DNA of 7,009 bases from positions 1-7,009 of the forward strand of contig JAQBNV010000333.1 in NCBI GenBank assembly GCA_028288395.1, read 5' to 3'. Below the pieces are notes generated by a model. The model saw only the letters and a program-made list of their open reading frames with translations, made no database searches and was not told the origin of the DNA. Below, one piece after another: positions 1 through 5,367 of this stretch. The DNA comes from Adhaeribacter sp. (GTDB lineage: Bacteria > Bacteroidota > Bacteroidia > Cytophagales > Hymenobacteraceae). Position 1 is the stretch's first letter. Each line of letters starts with the position of its first letter. The position numbers and the translations under genes are program-made.

Positions 1-36
1 TAAATAAAAATACCCGGCAGTTGGCACGGGTATTTT
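1..36 (-). terminator. Intrinsic terminator of the GH1-like gene
   Basis: A perfect 10-bp inverted repeat, AAAATACCCG (7-16) and CGGGTATTTT (27-36), encloses a 10-base loop. Read on the minus strand, the GC part of the stem is followed by TTTTT and then ATTTA, as expected of a Rho-independent terminator. It lies 60 bases beyond the stop codon of the minus-strand glycoside hydrolase gene. The plus strand also ends in a short TTTT, so it may work for a gene entering from the left as well. Confidence 0.75.
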
Positions 37-95
37 CAGATGAGCGTGAGAAAAGCAATATCTGGTTTTAAAAATCATATACTGCCGACTGAGAC

Positions 96-1310
96 TTATA
101 AATAATGGTTAAAGTGCAGGCCGTAGCTTTCTTCCTGTAGTACGTCTTTCCATTGCCGAATAATTTTTTTGTACTCCTGCCCCACAGCCCGGATATTGCG
201 GTTTAGGTCGTAGAGACCCAGGGTATTAACAACACCAGCATCGTTGCGCAGCGCCGAATCCCAGTCTACCTGGTCGATGAGGCTGTACCAGGTAAAACCA
301 ACCAGCGGAATACCATCTCGCTTCAGGCGTTTGGCATTAGCCCACTCTTTGCGGAGCCAACCCACCGCATTTGGTTCGATCATGTTGGTTTCGGTGTGCA
401 TAACCGGCAACCGGTAACGGCGGTAATATTGGTGGGTAATTACGTAATACCCGAATATTTCGCCCGAAGCACTGGTGGTTCCGTTGGGATGTACCATGTG
501 TTCGTTGGTATAATAGTAATCATTACCCATAATACAGTGGGCTTTTACCTGATTTTCGCGGAACCACTGGTATTCCTCGCGGGTCATGCCATGGTCTTGC
601 AGGTAAAAAAACATTTCGGCTGCAATGGGATACCCGTAGGTTAAATCCAACGACAGAAAACGTTTCTGGTTGAGGAAGTGCGCCAGTTTGGAGCAGCTCG
701 GGTCTTCGGCGTGGAAATATTCTGATGATTCGCTCTGAATAAAAATAGCTTCGGGCTGTATACGCATAATAGCTGCCATTGCCAGCACATTGGCTTTACA
801 CAGGTTTTTTAAGGCGGTTACGTAAGCCCGGTCGCTGGACAAACACTCGTTCCACCAGCCGTATTGGGCCGAGAACATAGCGGTAATAAAAATTTCGTTG
901 ATAGGAGTATAAAATTGCAAATACGGGTACCGGCGTGCGAAAGCCAGGGCGTATTCGGCAAAATAGGCCGGGAAATCGGGGTTCTGGAAATTGCCCAGCC
1001 AATCGGGCATGCCGAAGTGGCAAAGGTCCACAATCGGAACAATATTTAATTCTTTTAAAGCATTAAAGGTTTCGTCGGTAAAATCCCAGTTGTAGCGCCC
1101 GGGCCCCTCATAAACCGAATAAAAAGGTGGTCCGTACCGCAGAAACTCAATGCCCATTTCCTTTACTAGATTAAAATCTTCGCGCCACCTTTTATAATGA
1201 TTGGCTTTCTCCATTTCATCTACCCGTTTCACCGTTCCATCCGGCAGAATTATGTTAGGATAACTGTTCTCGATGCCCGTGGCAAACATGAATTGACTGA
1301 TTGGTTTCAT
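96..1310 (-). CDS. Glycoside hydrolase family 1-like protein (beta-glucosidase-like)
   Basis: This 404-residue protein reads as a TIM-barrel retaining glycosidase of clan GH-A, closest in style to GH1. Visible landmarks are FLRYGPPF near residue 56, the strand with LCHFGMPDW (96-104; compare the LYHWDLP motif of GH1), TPINE (135-139) with E139 as probable acid/base, HTETN (305-309) with E307 as probable nucleophile, and FTWYSLIDQVDW (339-350) matching the aglycone-site strand FxWSLxDNFEW. No signal peptide is visible, so it is probably cytoplasmic. It is shorter than typical GH1 enzymes (about 440-480 residues), and the nucleophile motif is TETN rather than TENG, so the substrate is uncertain. 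It stands alone, with a terminator downstream. The ATG at 1310 is preceded by an A/T-rich stretch and no Shine-Dalgarno sequence, as usual in Bacteroidota. Family is fairly sure; substrate is unknown. Confidence 0.85.
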   Translation of the reverse strand: MKPISQFMFATGIENSYPNIILPDGTVKRVDEMEKANHYKRWREDFNLVKEMGIEFLRYGPPFYSVYEGPGRYNWDFTDETFNALKELNIVPIVDLCHFGMPDWLGNFQNPDFPAYFAEYALAFARRYPYLQFYTPINEIFITAMFSAQYGWWNECLSSDRAYVTALKNLCKANVLAMAAIMRIQPEAIFIQSESSEYFHAEDPSCSKLAHFLNQKRFLSLDLTYGYPIAAEMFFYLQDHGMTREEYQWFRENQVKAHCIMGNDYYYTNEHMVHPNGTTSASGEIFGYYVITHQYYRRYRLPVMHTETNMIEPNAVGWLRKEWANAKRLKRDGIPLVGFTWYSLIDQVDWDSALRNDAGVVNTLGLYDLNRNIRAVGQEYKKIIRQWKDVLQEESYGLHFNHYL

Positions 1311-1421
1311 ATAAAAAGGATTAAGTAAATACGCTGCTTTTTAAGTCATTTTTTAAAGCAGACACTGTTCATTATTTATCTTAAATTTTATGCTTATTAT
1401 ATTCTTATTGGTTTGGGTTAA

Positions 1422-1429
1422 TAGATTTG
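1422..1429 (+). promoter_or_regulatory. Possible Bacteroidota -7 box
   Basis: TAGATTTG matches the Bacteroidota -7 consensus TAnnTTTG. No clear TTTG -33 element sits 19-21 bases upstream, and the box is about 365 bases from the ogt start. It is therefore only a weak candidate for the ogt promoter and may be a chance match. Confidence 0.25.
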
Positions 1430-1430
1430 G

Positions 1431-1498
1431 TTAAAGGGCCGGCTGTAAGTTAGTTTATTATAGTTAAATCAGCTGCGCGTTATAACCGGCCATTTTAA
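1431..1498. repeat. Imperfect inverted repeat
   Basis: TTAAAGGGCCGGCTGTAA (1431-1448) and TTATAACCGGCCATTTTAA (1480-1498) are imperfect inverted copies around a perfect GGCCGG/CCGGCC core (1437-1442, 1486-1491), with a loop of about 31 bases. There is no T-tract to make it a terminator. It overlaps the region just downstream of the candidate -7 box, so it could be an operator-like site or an mRNA hairpin. Its function is unknown. Confidence 0.4.
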
Positions 1499-1793
1499 TT
1501 CTTTAGCAGAATATCAGCAGCAGCCAAGCTTACCCCACTTGGCAACCGCACTTTGACGACTTACCAGCAGTGATTTTTATAATTGAAACCATATATTCGG
1601 GAAAGTAGCCCCTTAGGTTTAGTTAAGTACCAGAAAGGTTGTATTTAGCCCGGCCTTCGGCGTACAGAAAACGGCGTGAAAAGCGTAAATCTAAGTGGTT
1701 GTCAGGCAGTTGCTTTTCATTTCTAGCCAAATTCTGTTTTATTTTTCGTTTGTATGATTATCTTGCCGCTTTCATTCACGAAACAGTTTACCC

Positions 1794-2291
1794 ATGGAAA
1801 AGCTATTTAGGGCCATTTATCTATCCCCTATTGGTATGATAGCGGTAACCGCCACAGAACACCATATCGTGTCGGTGCTGTTTGCTGATGATCCGGTGGA
1901 AGCCAATGGAGCTGGTTTGCCCGCCTGCCTCGACAGTTGCCTGCAACAATTGGCCGAATATTTTGCCGGGGAACGCAAAATTTTTCAATTACCCATTGCC
2001 TCGGCCGGCACCAACTTTCAGGAGCAGGTATGGCAGCAACTGAACAAAATCGAATTTGGTAAAACGTTGTCTTATTACGATTTATCTGTTCGGCTAGGTA
2101 ATTTAGGAGCCATCCGGGCGGTGGGCAGCGCCAATGGCAAAAATCAATTATTACTTATACGCCCCTGCCACCGGGTTATCGGCTCCGATGGCCAATTGGT
2201 AGGATATGCCGGCGGCCTGTGGCGTAAAAAATGGTTGCTGGCCCACGAACGCAAAATAAACGGCACGCACCAGTTAACGTTGTTTGGCTAG
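1794..2291 (+). CDS. ogt: Methylated-DNA--[protein]-cysteine S-methyltransferase
   Basis: This 165-residue protein is a suicide repair enzyme. It moves the alkyl group from O6-alkylguanine (and O4-alkylthymine) in DNA to its own cysteine. The catalytic motif PCHRVIG is at 124-130, with acceptor Cys125. The preceding AIRAVGSANGKN (106-117) supplies the helix-turn-helix arginine finger (R108) and the conserved Asn region. GYAGGLWRKKWLLAHE (137-152) is the typical C-terminal guanine-pocket segment. Length fits Ogt-type proteins without an Ada N-terminal regulatory domain. The residue before PCHR is Arg (LIRPCHR), where most relatives have Ile or Val. The ATG at 1794 gives the full N-terminal strand (FRAIYLSPIGMIAV). 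The gene is alone and converges on kynU, with 50 bases between the stop codons and no strong terminator hairpin there. Confidence 0.95.
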   Translation: MEKLFRAIYLSPIGMIAVTATEHHIVSVLFADDPVEANGAGLPACLDSCLQQLAEYFAGERKIFQLPIASAGTNFQEQVWQQLNKIEFGKTLSYYDLSVRLGNLGAIRAVGSANGKNQLLLIRPCHRVIGSDGQLVGYAGGLWRKKWLLAHERKINGTHQLTLFG

Positions 2292-2341
2292 CACTGGTAA
2301 TTACCACTCCCAATATTTTCCAAGAAACCTTATACTTCACT

Positions 2342-3613
2342 TTACACTGCCAAACTTTGCCGCAATATTTCGGCAAAGAGATATACATCTTCGAAAGTGT
2401 TGTAGAGGGGTGTGGGCGCTACCCGGATTACGTTGGGTTCGCGCCAGTCCAGGATTACCCCGGCTTGGGTTAGCCTGTCGAATACCTGGCGGCCCTGCTG
2501 GTGCACCAATAAAGATAACTGGCAACCGCGCCTATCTGGTTCAGTCGGGGTAATAATTTCAATTATTTCTTTAGGAGCCGCCATATCGTTTATTAAATAT
2601 TCGAGGTAGCCCGTTAGCATTTCACTTTTCCGACGCAATGCGGGCATGGTAGCGGCATCAAAAATATCCAGCGAAGCTTTGTGAATGGCCATCGGGAAAA
2701 TAGAGGCATTACTTAACTGCCAACCCGCAGCGCCCGGCATGGGCTTAAAGCCTTTGCGCATCTGAAACCGTTCTTCCTGGTTGTGGCCCCACCAGCCACC
2801 GTAGCGGGGCAACTTCGGATTATTACCGTGTTTTTCGTGTACAAAGGTACCCGACACGCCTCCCGGACCCGAATTCAGGTATTTATAAGTACACCACACC
2901 GCAAAATCTACCTGCCAATCGTGCAGGTTTAGTAATATATTGCCGGCGGCATGCGCCAAATCAAAACCCACGTAAGCGCCGGCTTCGTGTCCGGCTTTGG
3001 TGATGGCGGCCATATCAAATACCTGCCCGGTATAATAATTTATGCCGCCCATCATAATAAGGGCTAGTTGGTGGCCGTGTTCCCGGATAGTTGCCAAAAT
3101 ATCATCGGGGTGCAGGGTATATTCGCCGGGCCGGGGCGTAAGTTCAATAATAGCTTCTTCGGGGTCCAGGCCGTGGTATTTTACCTGCGTTTCTAACGCA
3201 TACTGGTCAGAGGGGAAAGCGCCGGCTTCAGTAATTATTTTGTACCGATCAGTGGTTGGTTGAAAAAAAGAAACGAGCATTAAATGCAGGTTGGTGGTCA
3301 GGTTGTTCATCACCACTACTTCTGTATTTTTAGCGCCTACCAGCCGTGCTTCTTTTTCTTCTAAATATTGGTGGTAATGCAGCCAGGGATTAGTGCCGTG
3401 AAAATGGCCTTCCACACCCAGGTTTTGCCAATCTAAAAACTCCTGTTCTACGGCTGCCCGCGCTGTTTTGGGCTGCAGCCCCAGCGAGTTGCCGCACAAA
3501 TAAATAGAATCCCGGCCATTAACCGGCGGTATAAAAAACTGCGCCCGAAAATGCTGTAAAGAATCCTGCTGATCTAAATCCCTGGCAAAAGCAATGGTAT
3601 TCTGATAATTCAT
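2342..3613 (-). CDS. kynU: Kynureninase
   Basis: This PLP-dependent fold-type I hydrolase cleaves L-kynurenine to anthranilate and alanine, and 3-hydroxykynurenine to 3-hydroxyanthranilate, in the tryptophan degradation pathway. It is cytoplasmic and normally a homodimer. The 423 residues match the usual family length. Landmarks in order: YLCGNSLGLQP (38-48), EAGAFPSDQYALE (129-141, PLP phosphate/ring contacts with FPSD), DLAHAAGN (218-225, with Asp218 and His221), CTYKYLNSGPGG (241-252) with Lys244 as the Schiff-base lysine, RYGGWWGH (270-277), and RGCQLSL (362-368). The ATG at 3613 gives a complete N-terminus. No other kynurenine pathway gene is in the window. The upstream 193 bases contain the attC-like hairpin of the map cassette and no CAAAnnTA minus-strand -7 box. 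Its transcription may therefore come through map, or from a promoter I cannot see. Confidence 0.96.
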   Translation of the reverse strand: MNYQNTIAFARDLDQQDSLQHFRAQFFIPPVNGRDSIYLCGNSLGLQPKTARAAVEQEFLDWQNLGVEGHFHGTNPWLHYHQYLEEKEARLVGAKNTEVVVMNNLTTNLHLMLVSFFQPTTDRYKIITEAGAFPSDQYALETQVKYHGLDPEEAIIELTPRPGEYTLHPDDILATIREHGHQLALIMMGGINYYTGQVFDMAAITKAGHEAGAYVGFDLAHAAGNILLNLHDWQVDFAVWCTYKYLNSGPGGVSGTFVHEKHGNNPKLPRYGGWWGHNQEERFQMRKGFKPMPGAAGWQLSNASIFPMAIHKASLDIFDAATMPALRRKSEMLTGYLEYLINDMAAPKEIIEIITPTEPDRRGCQLSLLVHQQGRQVFDRLTQAGVILDWREPNVIRVAPTPLYNTFEDVYLFAEILRQSLAV

Positions 3614-3629
3614 ATTTTAATTTAAAACA

Positions 3630-3760
3630 TTATAACGGTTTGCAGATTTGTGATGGGCGGTCTTTCAGCACAAATGTTCATTTGGAGAACTGAACTTTCT
3701 GTAAACATAAAACTGTCTGCGGAGCACGAAACCCCGCCTATTGCAAATCTGCTGTTAGCG
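3630..3760 (-). repeat. attC-like recombination hairpin
   Basis: GCAGATTTGTGATGGGCGG (3642-3660) and CCGCCTATTGCAAATCTGC (3734-3752) form a 19-bp stem with only three G-T pairs, enclosing a 73-base loop. The loop contains a smaller perfect hairpin, CAAATG TT CATTTG (3671-3684). TAAC (3633-3636) and GTTA (3754-3757) lie outside the stem and also pair. Read on the minus strand, the element begins CGCTAAC and ends GTTATAA, in the places of the R'' and R' boxes of an integron attC site, with about 125 bases from TAAC to GTTA (within the attC size range). It departs from classic attC in box consensus and in unequal spacers (1 versus 5 bases). CGGTTTG is also repeated directly at 3636-3642 and 3759-3765. 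The hairpin is certain on paper; the attC identity is inferred. Confidence 0.55.
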
Positions 3761-4622
3761 GTTTGGGCTTTTTGTCCTTAGTTGTTGCTTAAGTTTATGG
3801 TTTTTCTTAATTCCATATTTCATTCATCTCTGTCAATACAATTGGCTTACCATCAGTAACAACAATAGTATGTTCGTGTTGTGCCATAAAACCGCCCTTA
3901 TTTCCTACCATTGTCCAACCGTCTGGTAAAGTTTCCGCATAAGAGGAAGTCTTTGAAATAAATGTTTCAATAGCAACTACCGAATTTTTCTTAAACCTTG
4001 TAAGATTAAATTTATCTCTGAAATTAGCTATTTCACTTGGTTCCTCGTGAAGGCTTCTTCCTATTCCGTGACCTGTCAAATTTTTGATGACTTTGTAGCC
4101 TCTTTTTTTAGCTTCAGTTTCAATTAAAAATCCAATGTCAGAAATGCGAACCCCACCTTTTATGTGGCAAATTGCTTTATGTAAAATTTGTTTTGAAGCG
4201 GCAACAATTTCTTGGTGTTGGTTTACATCCGTCCCAAGAACAAATGAACCTCCATTATCTGACCAAAAGCCATCTAGTTCTGCTGAAACGTCAATATTAA
4301 TTAAATCACCCTCACCAAGTATTTTTTTGTCAGATGGTATGCCGTGACAAAATTCATTATTTACACTTATGCAAGTCCAGCCAGGAAAACCATAAGTCAA
4401 GTATGGCGCTGATTTAGCGCCTAAGTCATTAAGAATTTGTCCGCCATAGTTGTCTAATTCCTTTGTCGTCATACCGGGTTTGGCAAAATTTCTCATTTCT
4501 TTTAAAGTGAGGGCAACAGCTTCACTTGCTTTTTTCATCCCAACCAATTCTGACGCTTGTGTAATCGACATATTTTTCTTTATTTAATTGTTTCCTGTGT
4601 CATTTTCTAGCTAGTTCGCTAA
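3636..4622 (-). mobile_element. Putative integron-type gene cassette carrying map
   Basis: The unit consists of one promoterless-looking gene (map) with a large hairpin just beyond its 3' end. On the minus strand a GTTAGCG occurs at 4623-4617, upstream of the map start. Its bases after the first G would be the cassette's first bases. Circularised with the G at the other end (3636), they would rebuild an R' box GTTAGCG that exactly complements the R'' box CGCTAAC at 3760-3754. That is the behaviour of integron cassettes cut at G^TT. The implied circle is 987 bp. No integrase gene and no second attC are in the window, so this would be a lone cassette at a secondary site. Base composition of map supports import. 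No target duplication is visible, as expected for this mechanism. Confidence 0.45.
3807..4571 (-). CDS. map: Type I methionine aminopeptidase (cassette-borne copy)
   Basis: This 254-residue metalloprotease would remove the initiator methionine from nascent proteins. All expected catalytic residues are present: His76 in NNEFCHGIP (71-79), metal ligands Asp94 (NIDVS) and Asp105 (SDNGGSF), His168 (TGHGIGRSLHEEP, with His175), Glu202 (AIETFIS) and Glu233 (AQHEHTIVV). The 11-residue spacing of the two Asp ligands equals that of the E. coli enzyme, and length is close to the usual 250-265. There is no N-terminal zinc-finger extension. The gene is AT-rich compared with its neighbours: hand-counted 60-base lines run from 28% to 42% GC, against 63% in the richest kynU line I counted. 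Housekeeping map in Bacteroidota usually sits in the ribosomal protein (secY-infA) region, so this is probably an extra, acquired copy. It is preceded by the cassette boundary at 4622 and followed by the attC-like hairpin. Confidence 0.95.
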   Translation of the reverse strand: MSITQASELVGMKKASEAVALTLKEMRNFAKPGMTTKELDNYGGQILNDLGAKSAPYLTYGFPGWTCISVNNEFCHGIPSDKKILGEGDLINIDVSAELDGFWSDNGGSFVLGTDVNQHQEIVAASKQILHKAICHIKGGVRISDIGFLIETEAKKRGYKVIKNLTGHGIGRSLHEEPSEIANFRDKFNLTRFKKNSVVAIETFISKTSSYAETLPDGWTMVGNKGGFMAQHEHTIVVTDGKPIVLTEMNEIWN

Positions 4623-4653
4623 CATGTCCCTTGAAGGCATCCGGCATCGACAG

Positions 4654-4661
4654 CAAAATTA
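4654..4661 (-). promoter_or_regulatory. Candidate -7 box for map, and formerly for kynU
   Basis: On the minus strand the bases read TAATTTTG, an exact TAnnTTTG. The -33 element is not clear. It is the only exact minus-strand match I found between kynU and the cysteine leaders, and it lies just outside the cassette boundary at 4622. With the cassette removed, the predicted start of transcription (about 4648) would be roughly 47 bases from the kynU ATG, a normal 5' UTR. With the cassette present it sits about 77 bases upstream of the map ATG. Confidence 0.4.
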
Positions 4662-4681
4662 ACGTTTTGTCTTTTGGTTTA

Positions 4682-4718
4682 GGCTGGTTGCTACTGGCTA
4701 AAATAGTAACAGCTAGCC
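4682..4718. repeat. Hairpin in the intergenic region
   Basis: GGCTGGTTGCTACT (4682-4695) and AGTAACAGCTAGCC (4705-4718) pair over 14 positions with two G-T pairs and one mismatch, around a 9-base loop. Neither strand has a T-tract next to it, so it is not a typical terminator. It sits about 20 bases upstream of the minus-strand -7 box, overlapping where a -33 element and activator site would lie. An operator role is possible but unproven. Confidence 0.4.
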
Positions 4719-5018
4719 AAGGGAATTTACTAACGTAAAACAAATCTTATTTCACAAGGGATATTTTTAAAGTGTTCTCTTCTTGGTGGTTGCCGCCTGC
4801 ATCCTTAAAGCTTTTACTTAACCGTTTGTTTACCGGTTGGCGCATTTTGGGAAAAGTTTGTTAAAAGCCCCCTTCAACAGTACTTTTATGGCAACTATTG
4901 TAAGTAGCTTTTAGTCATTTAAGATGGGCTTGGTTACAAGGGTGGGCAAATAATCCGTGGTTCGCTTTTAAAATATTGTTTTTTTAATCGAACTGGCGGA
5001 TTATTCGTATATCCGTTA

Positions 5019-5026
5019 TATATTTG
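5019..5026 (+). promoter_or_regulatory. Bacteroidota -7 box of the cysteine-attenuated operon
   Basis: TATATTTG is an exact match to the Bacteroidota -7 consensus TAnnTTTG. It would place the transcription start near 5031-5034, leaving a 5' UTR of only about 14 bases before the first cysteine leader ORF. The -33 position (about 4995-4999) has no good TTTG, so an activator may be needed. No exact TAnnTTTG was found between the two attenuators, so both leaders and the reductase gene are probably on one transcript. Confidence 0.6.
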
Positions 5027-5046
5027 CAAAAATTTCAGCTTTAATA

Positions 5047-5127
5047 ATGACTTTATTCTCTTTTCCTTCCGCTGCTCTTATCTGCACTTGCTTAGCATGT
5101 TGTATGTGTTGTATGGCGCTCGCTTAA
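5047..5127 (+). CDS. Cysteine-rich leader peptide 1 (26 aa)
   Basis: This short ORF runs from ATG at 5047 to TAA at 5125-5127. Residues 12-23 read ICTCLACCMCCM: six Cys and two Met in twelve codons, with the last Cys pair at 5107-5112. Cys is normally one of the rarest residues, so this density points to a sensor peptide, not a functional protein. A strong -7 box ends 20 bases upstream of the ATG, and an intrinsic terminator begins 38 bases after the stop. A ribosome starved of charged tRNA-Cys would pause on the Cys codons. A ribosome that finishes would rest on the stop and cover the antiterminator arm that starts at 5128. It is too short for gene callers and is likely unannotated. The two Met codons, also a sulfur amino acid, may add to the signal or be incidental. 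Confidence 0.8.
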   Translation: MTLFSFPSAALICTCLACCMCCMALA

Positions 5128-5177
5128 GGAAAGATTGTATAGATAAAACTATTCATAGAACTTTAAAAGGTCTTTCC
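5128..5177 (+). promoter_or_regulatory. Antiterminator of attenuator 1
   Basis: GGAAAGATT (5128-5136), starting on the base after the leader stop codon, can pair with GGTCTTTCC (5169-5177): seven Watson-Crick pairs plus two G-U. The latter segment is the 5' arm of terminator 1, so the two structures exclude each other. The 5128 segment is a copy of the first seven bases of the terminator's 3' arm (5187-5193). Ribosome stalling at 5107-5112 would leave 5128-5136 free, favouring readthrough. Ribosome arrival at the stop would mask it, favouring termination. Confidence 0.65.
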
Positions 5178-5204
5178 CCTCTATCCGGAAAGACCTTTTT
5201 ATTT
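5165..5204 (+). terminator. Intrinsic terminator 1 (attenuator)
   Basis: AAAAGGTCTTTCC (5165-5177) and GGAAAGACCTTTT (5187-5199) form a perfect 13-bp stem with a 9-base loop, CCTCTATCC. The 9-bp GC-containing core is followed directly by TTTTTATTT. It lies 38 bases after leader 1 and before leader 2. No full-length gene precedes it on this strand, so its role is premature termination of the operon transcript. Confidence 0.9.
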
Positions 5205-5227
5205 AAAGCTAACCAAATACATTAAGT

Positions 5228-5314
5228 ATGAAGCCTCTTTTAAACGAAATTGTAATGTGTTGTTGCTGCTGTAACCACCCGGCAGAGAGGCTCGATTTTG
5301 CTTTTATTTTTTAA
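5228..5314 (+). CDS. Polycysteine leader peptide 2 (28 aa)
   Basis: The ORF runs from ATG at 5228 to TAA at 5312-5314. Residues 10-15 read MCCCCC: five Cys codons in a row (TGT TGT TGC TGC TGT, 5258-5272). The rest is unremarkable (start MKPLLNEIV, end NHPAERLDFAFIF). Five consecutive cysteines upstream of a sulfite/nitrite reductase are the hallmark of a leader that measures charged tRNA-Cys. The ORF begins 24 bases after the T-tract of terminator 1, so it is translated only on transcripts that escaped the first attenuator. Codons 18-22 double as the antiterminator arm. The stop codon is 14 bases before terminator 2, and 78 bases before the reductase ATG. Similar polycysteine ORFs acting as cysteine-responsive attenuators are known in mycobacteria. 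I am not aware of a described case in Bacteroidota. Confidence 0.88.
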   Translation: MKPLLNEIVMCCCCCNHPAERLDFAFIF

Positions 5315-5342
5315 AAGCAGCTGTTGTAAAAGCCTTTTTGCC
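5281..5342 (+). promoter_or_regulatory. Antiterminator of attenuator 2
   Basis: GGCAGAGAGGCT (5281-5292) can pair with AGCCTTTTTGCC (5331-5342) over 12 uninterrupted positions, two of them G-U. The second segment contains most of the 5' arm of terminator 2, so the structures are mutually exclusive. The 5281 arm begins 9 bases after the last Cys codon, so a ribosome paused early in the Cys run leaves it free. A ribosome resting on the stop at 5312-5314 would sit between the two arms and block their pairing while leaving terminator 2 free to fold. Confidence 0.68.
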
Positions 5343-5367
5343 CCAGCAGGAAGGCTTTTTTTATTTT
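5328..5367 (+). terminator. Intrinsic terminator 2 (attenuator)
   Basis: AAAAGCCTTTTTG (5328-5340) and CAGGAAGGCTTTT (5347-5359) form a 13-bp stem with two G-U pairs and a 6-base loop CCCCAG. It is followed by a T-tract (TTTTTTTATTTT to 5367). It ends 24 bases before the ATG of the reductase gene, in the position of a classic operon attenuator. Confidence 0.9.

Larger units (their letters stand above)
1311..1793. other. Gene-free divergent intergenic region
   Basis: These 483 bases lie between the divergent GH1-like and ogt genes. I find no convincing coding sequence. An open frame at 1639-1839 overlaps the ogt start in another frame and has a low-complexity basic, aromatic composition. The stretch holds one TAnnTTTG match (1422-1429), a long imperfect inverted repeat (1431-1498) and a small hairpin, GCCAAG (1523-1528) with CTTGGC (1538-1543). 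No CAAAnnTA (a minus-strand -7 box) was found for the GH1-like gene, so its promoter is not identified. Confidence 0.6.
4623..5018. other. Gene-free region between the map cassette and the cysteine leaders
   Basis: I see no protein gene in these 396 bases. They hold a minus-strand -7 box (4654-4661) and a hairpin (4682-4718). CAAGGGA occurs twice (4718-4724, 4755-4761), with its inverse TCCCTTG at 4627-4633. A small AACCG/CGGTT hairpin lies near 4821-4836. The right end runs into the plus-strand promoter of the sulfite reductase unit. The short CAAGGGA repeats could be regulator sites for either divergent transcript, but nothing identifies a binding protein. Confidence 0.5.

Noticed and set aside
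1639..1839. Open frame of 66 codons before ogt
   Set aside because: It overlaps the true ogt start in another frame, has a skewed basic and aromatic composition, and matches no family I recognise.
2295..2306. Perfect palindrome TGGTAATTACCA between ogt and kynU as a terminator
   Set aside because: With no room for a loop, only a 4-bp stem could form, and no T-tract follows.
2231..2609. Open frames on both strands around the ogt-kynU junction
   Set aside because: They cover the coding ends of ogt and kynU in wrong frames and show no family features.
3630..3760. The large hairpin as the map terminator
   Set aside because: The loop is 73 bases, and no T-tract directly follows the stem on the minus strand.
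3614..4623. Insertion sequence or transposon carrying map
   Set aside because: There is no transposase gene, no long terminal inverted repeats and no target duplication. Only 7-base complementary ends and a one-sided hairpin are present, which fits a cassette better.
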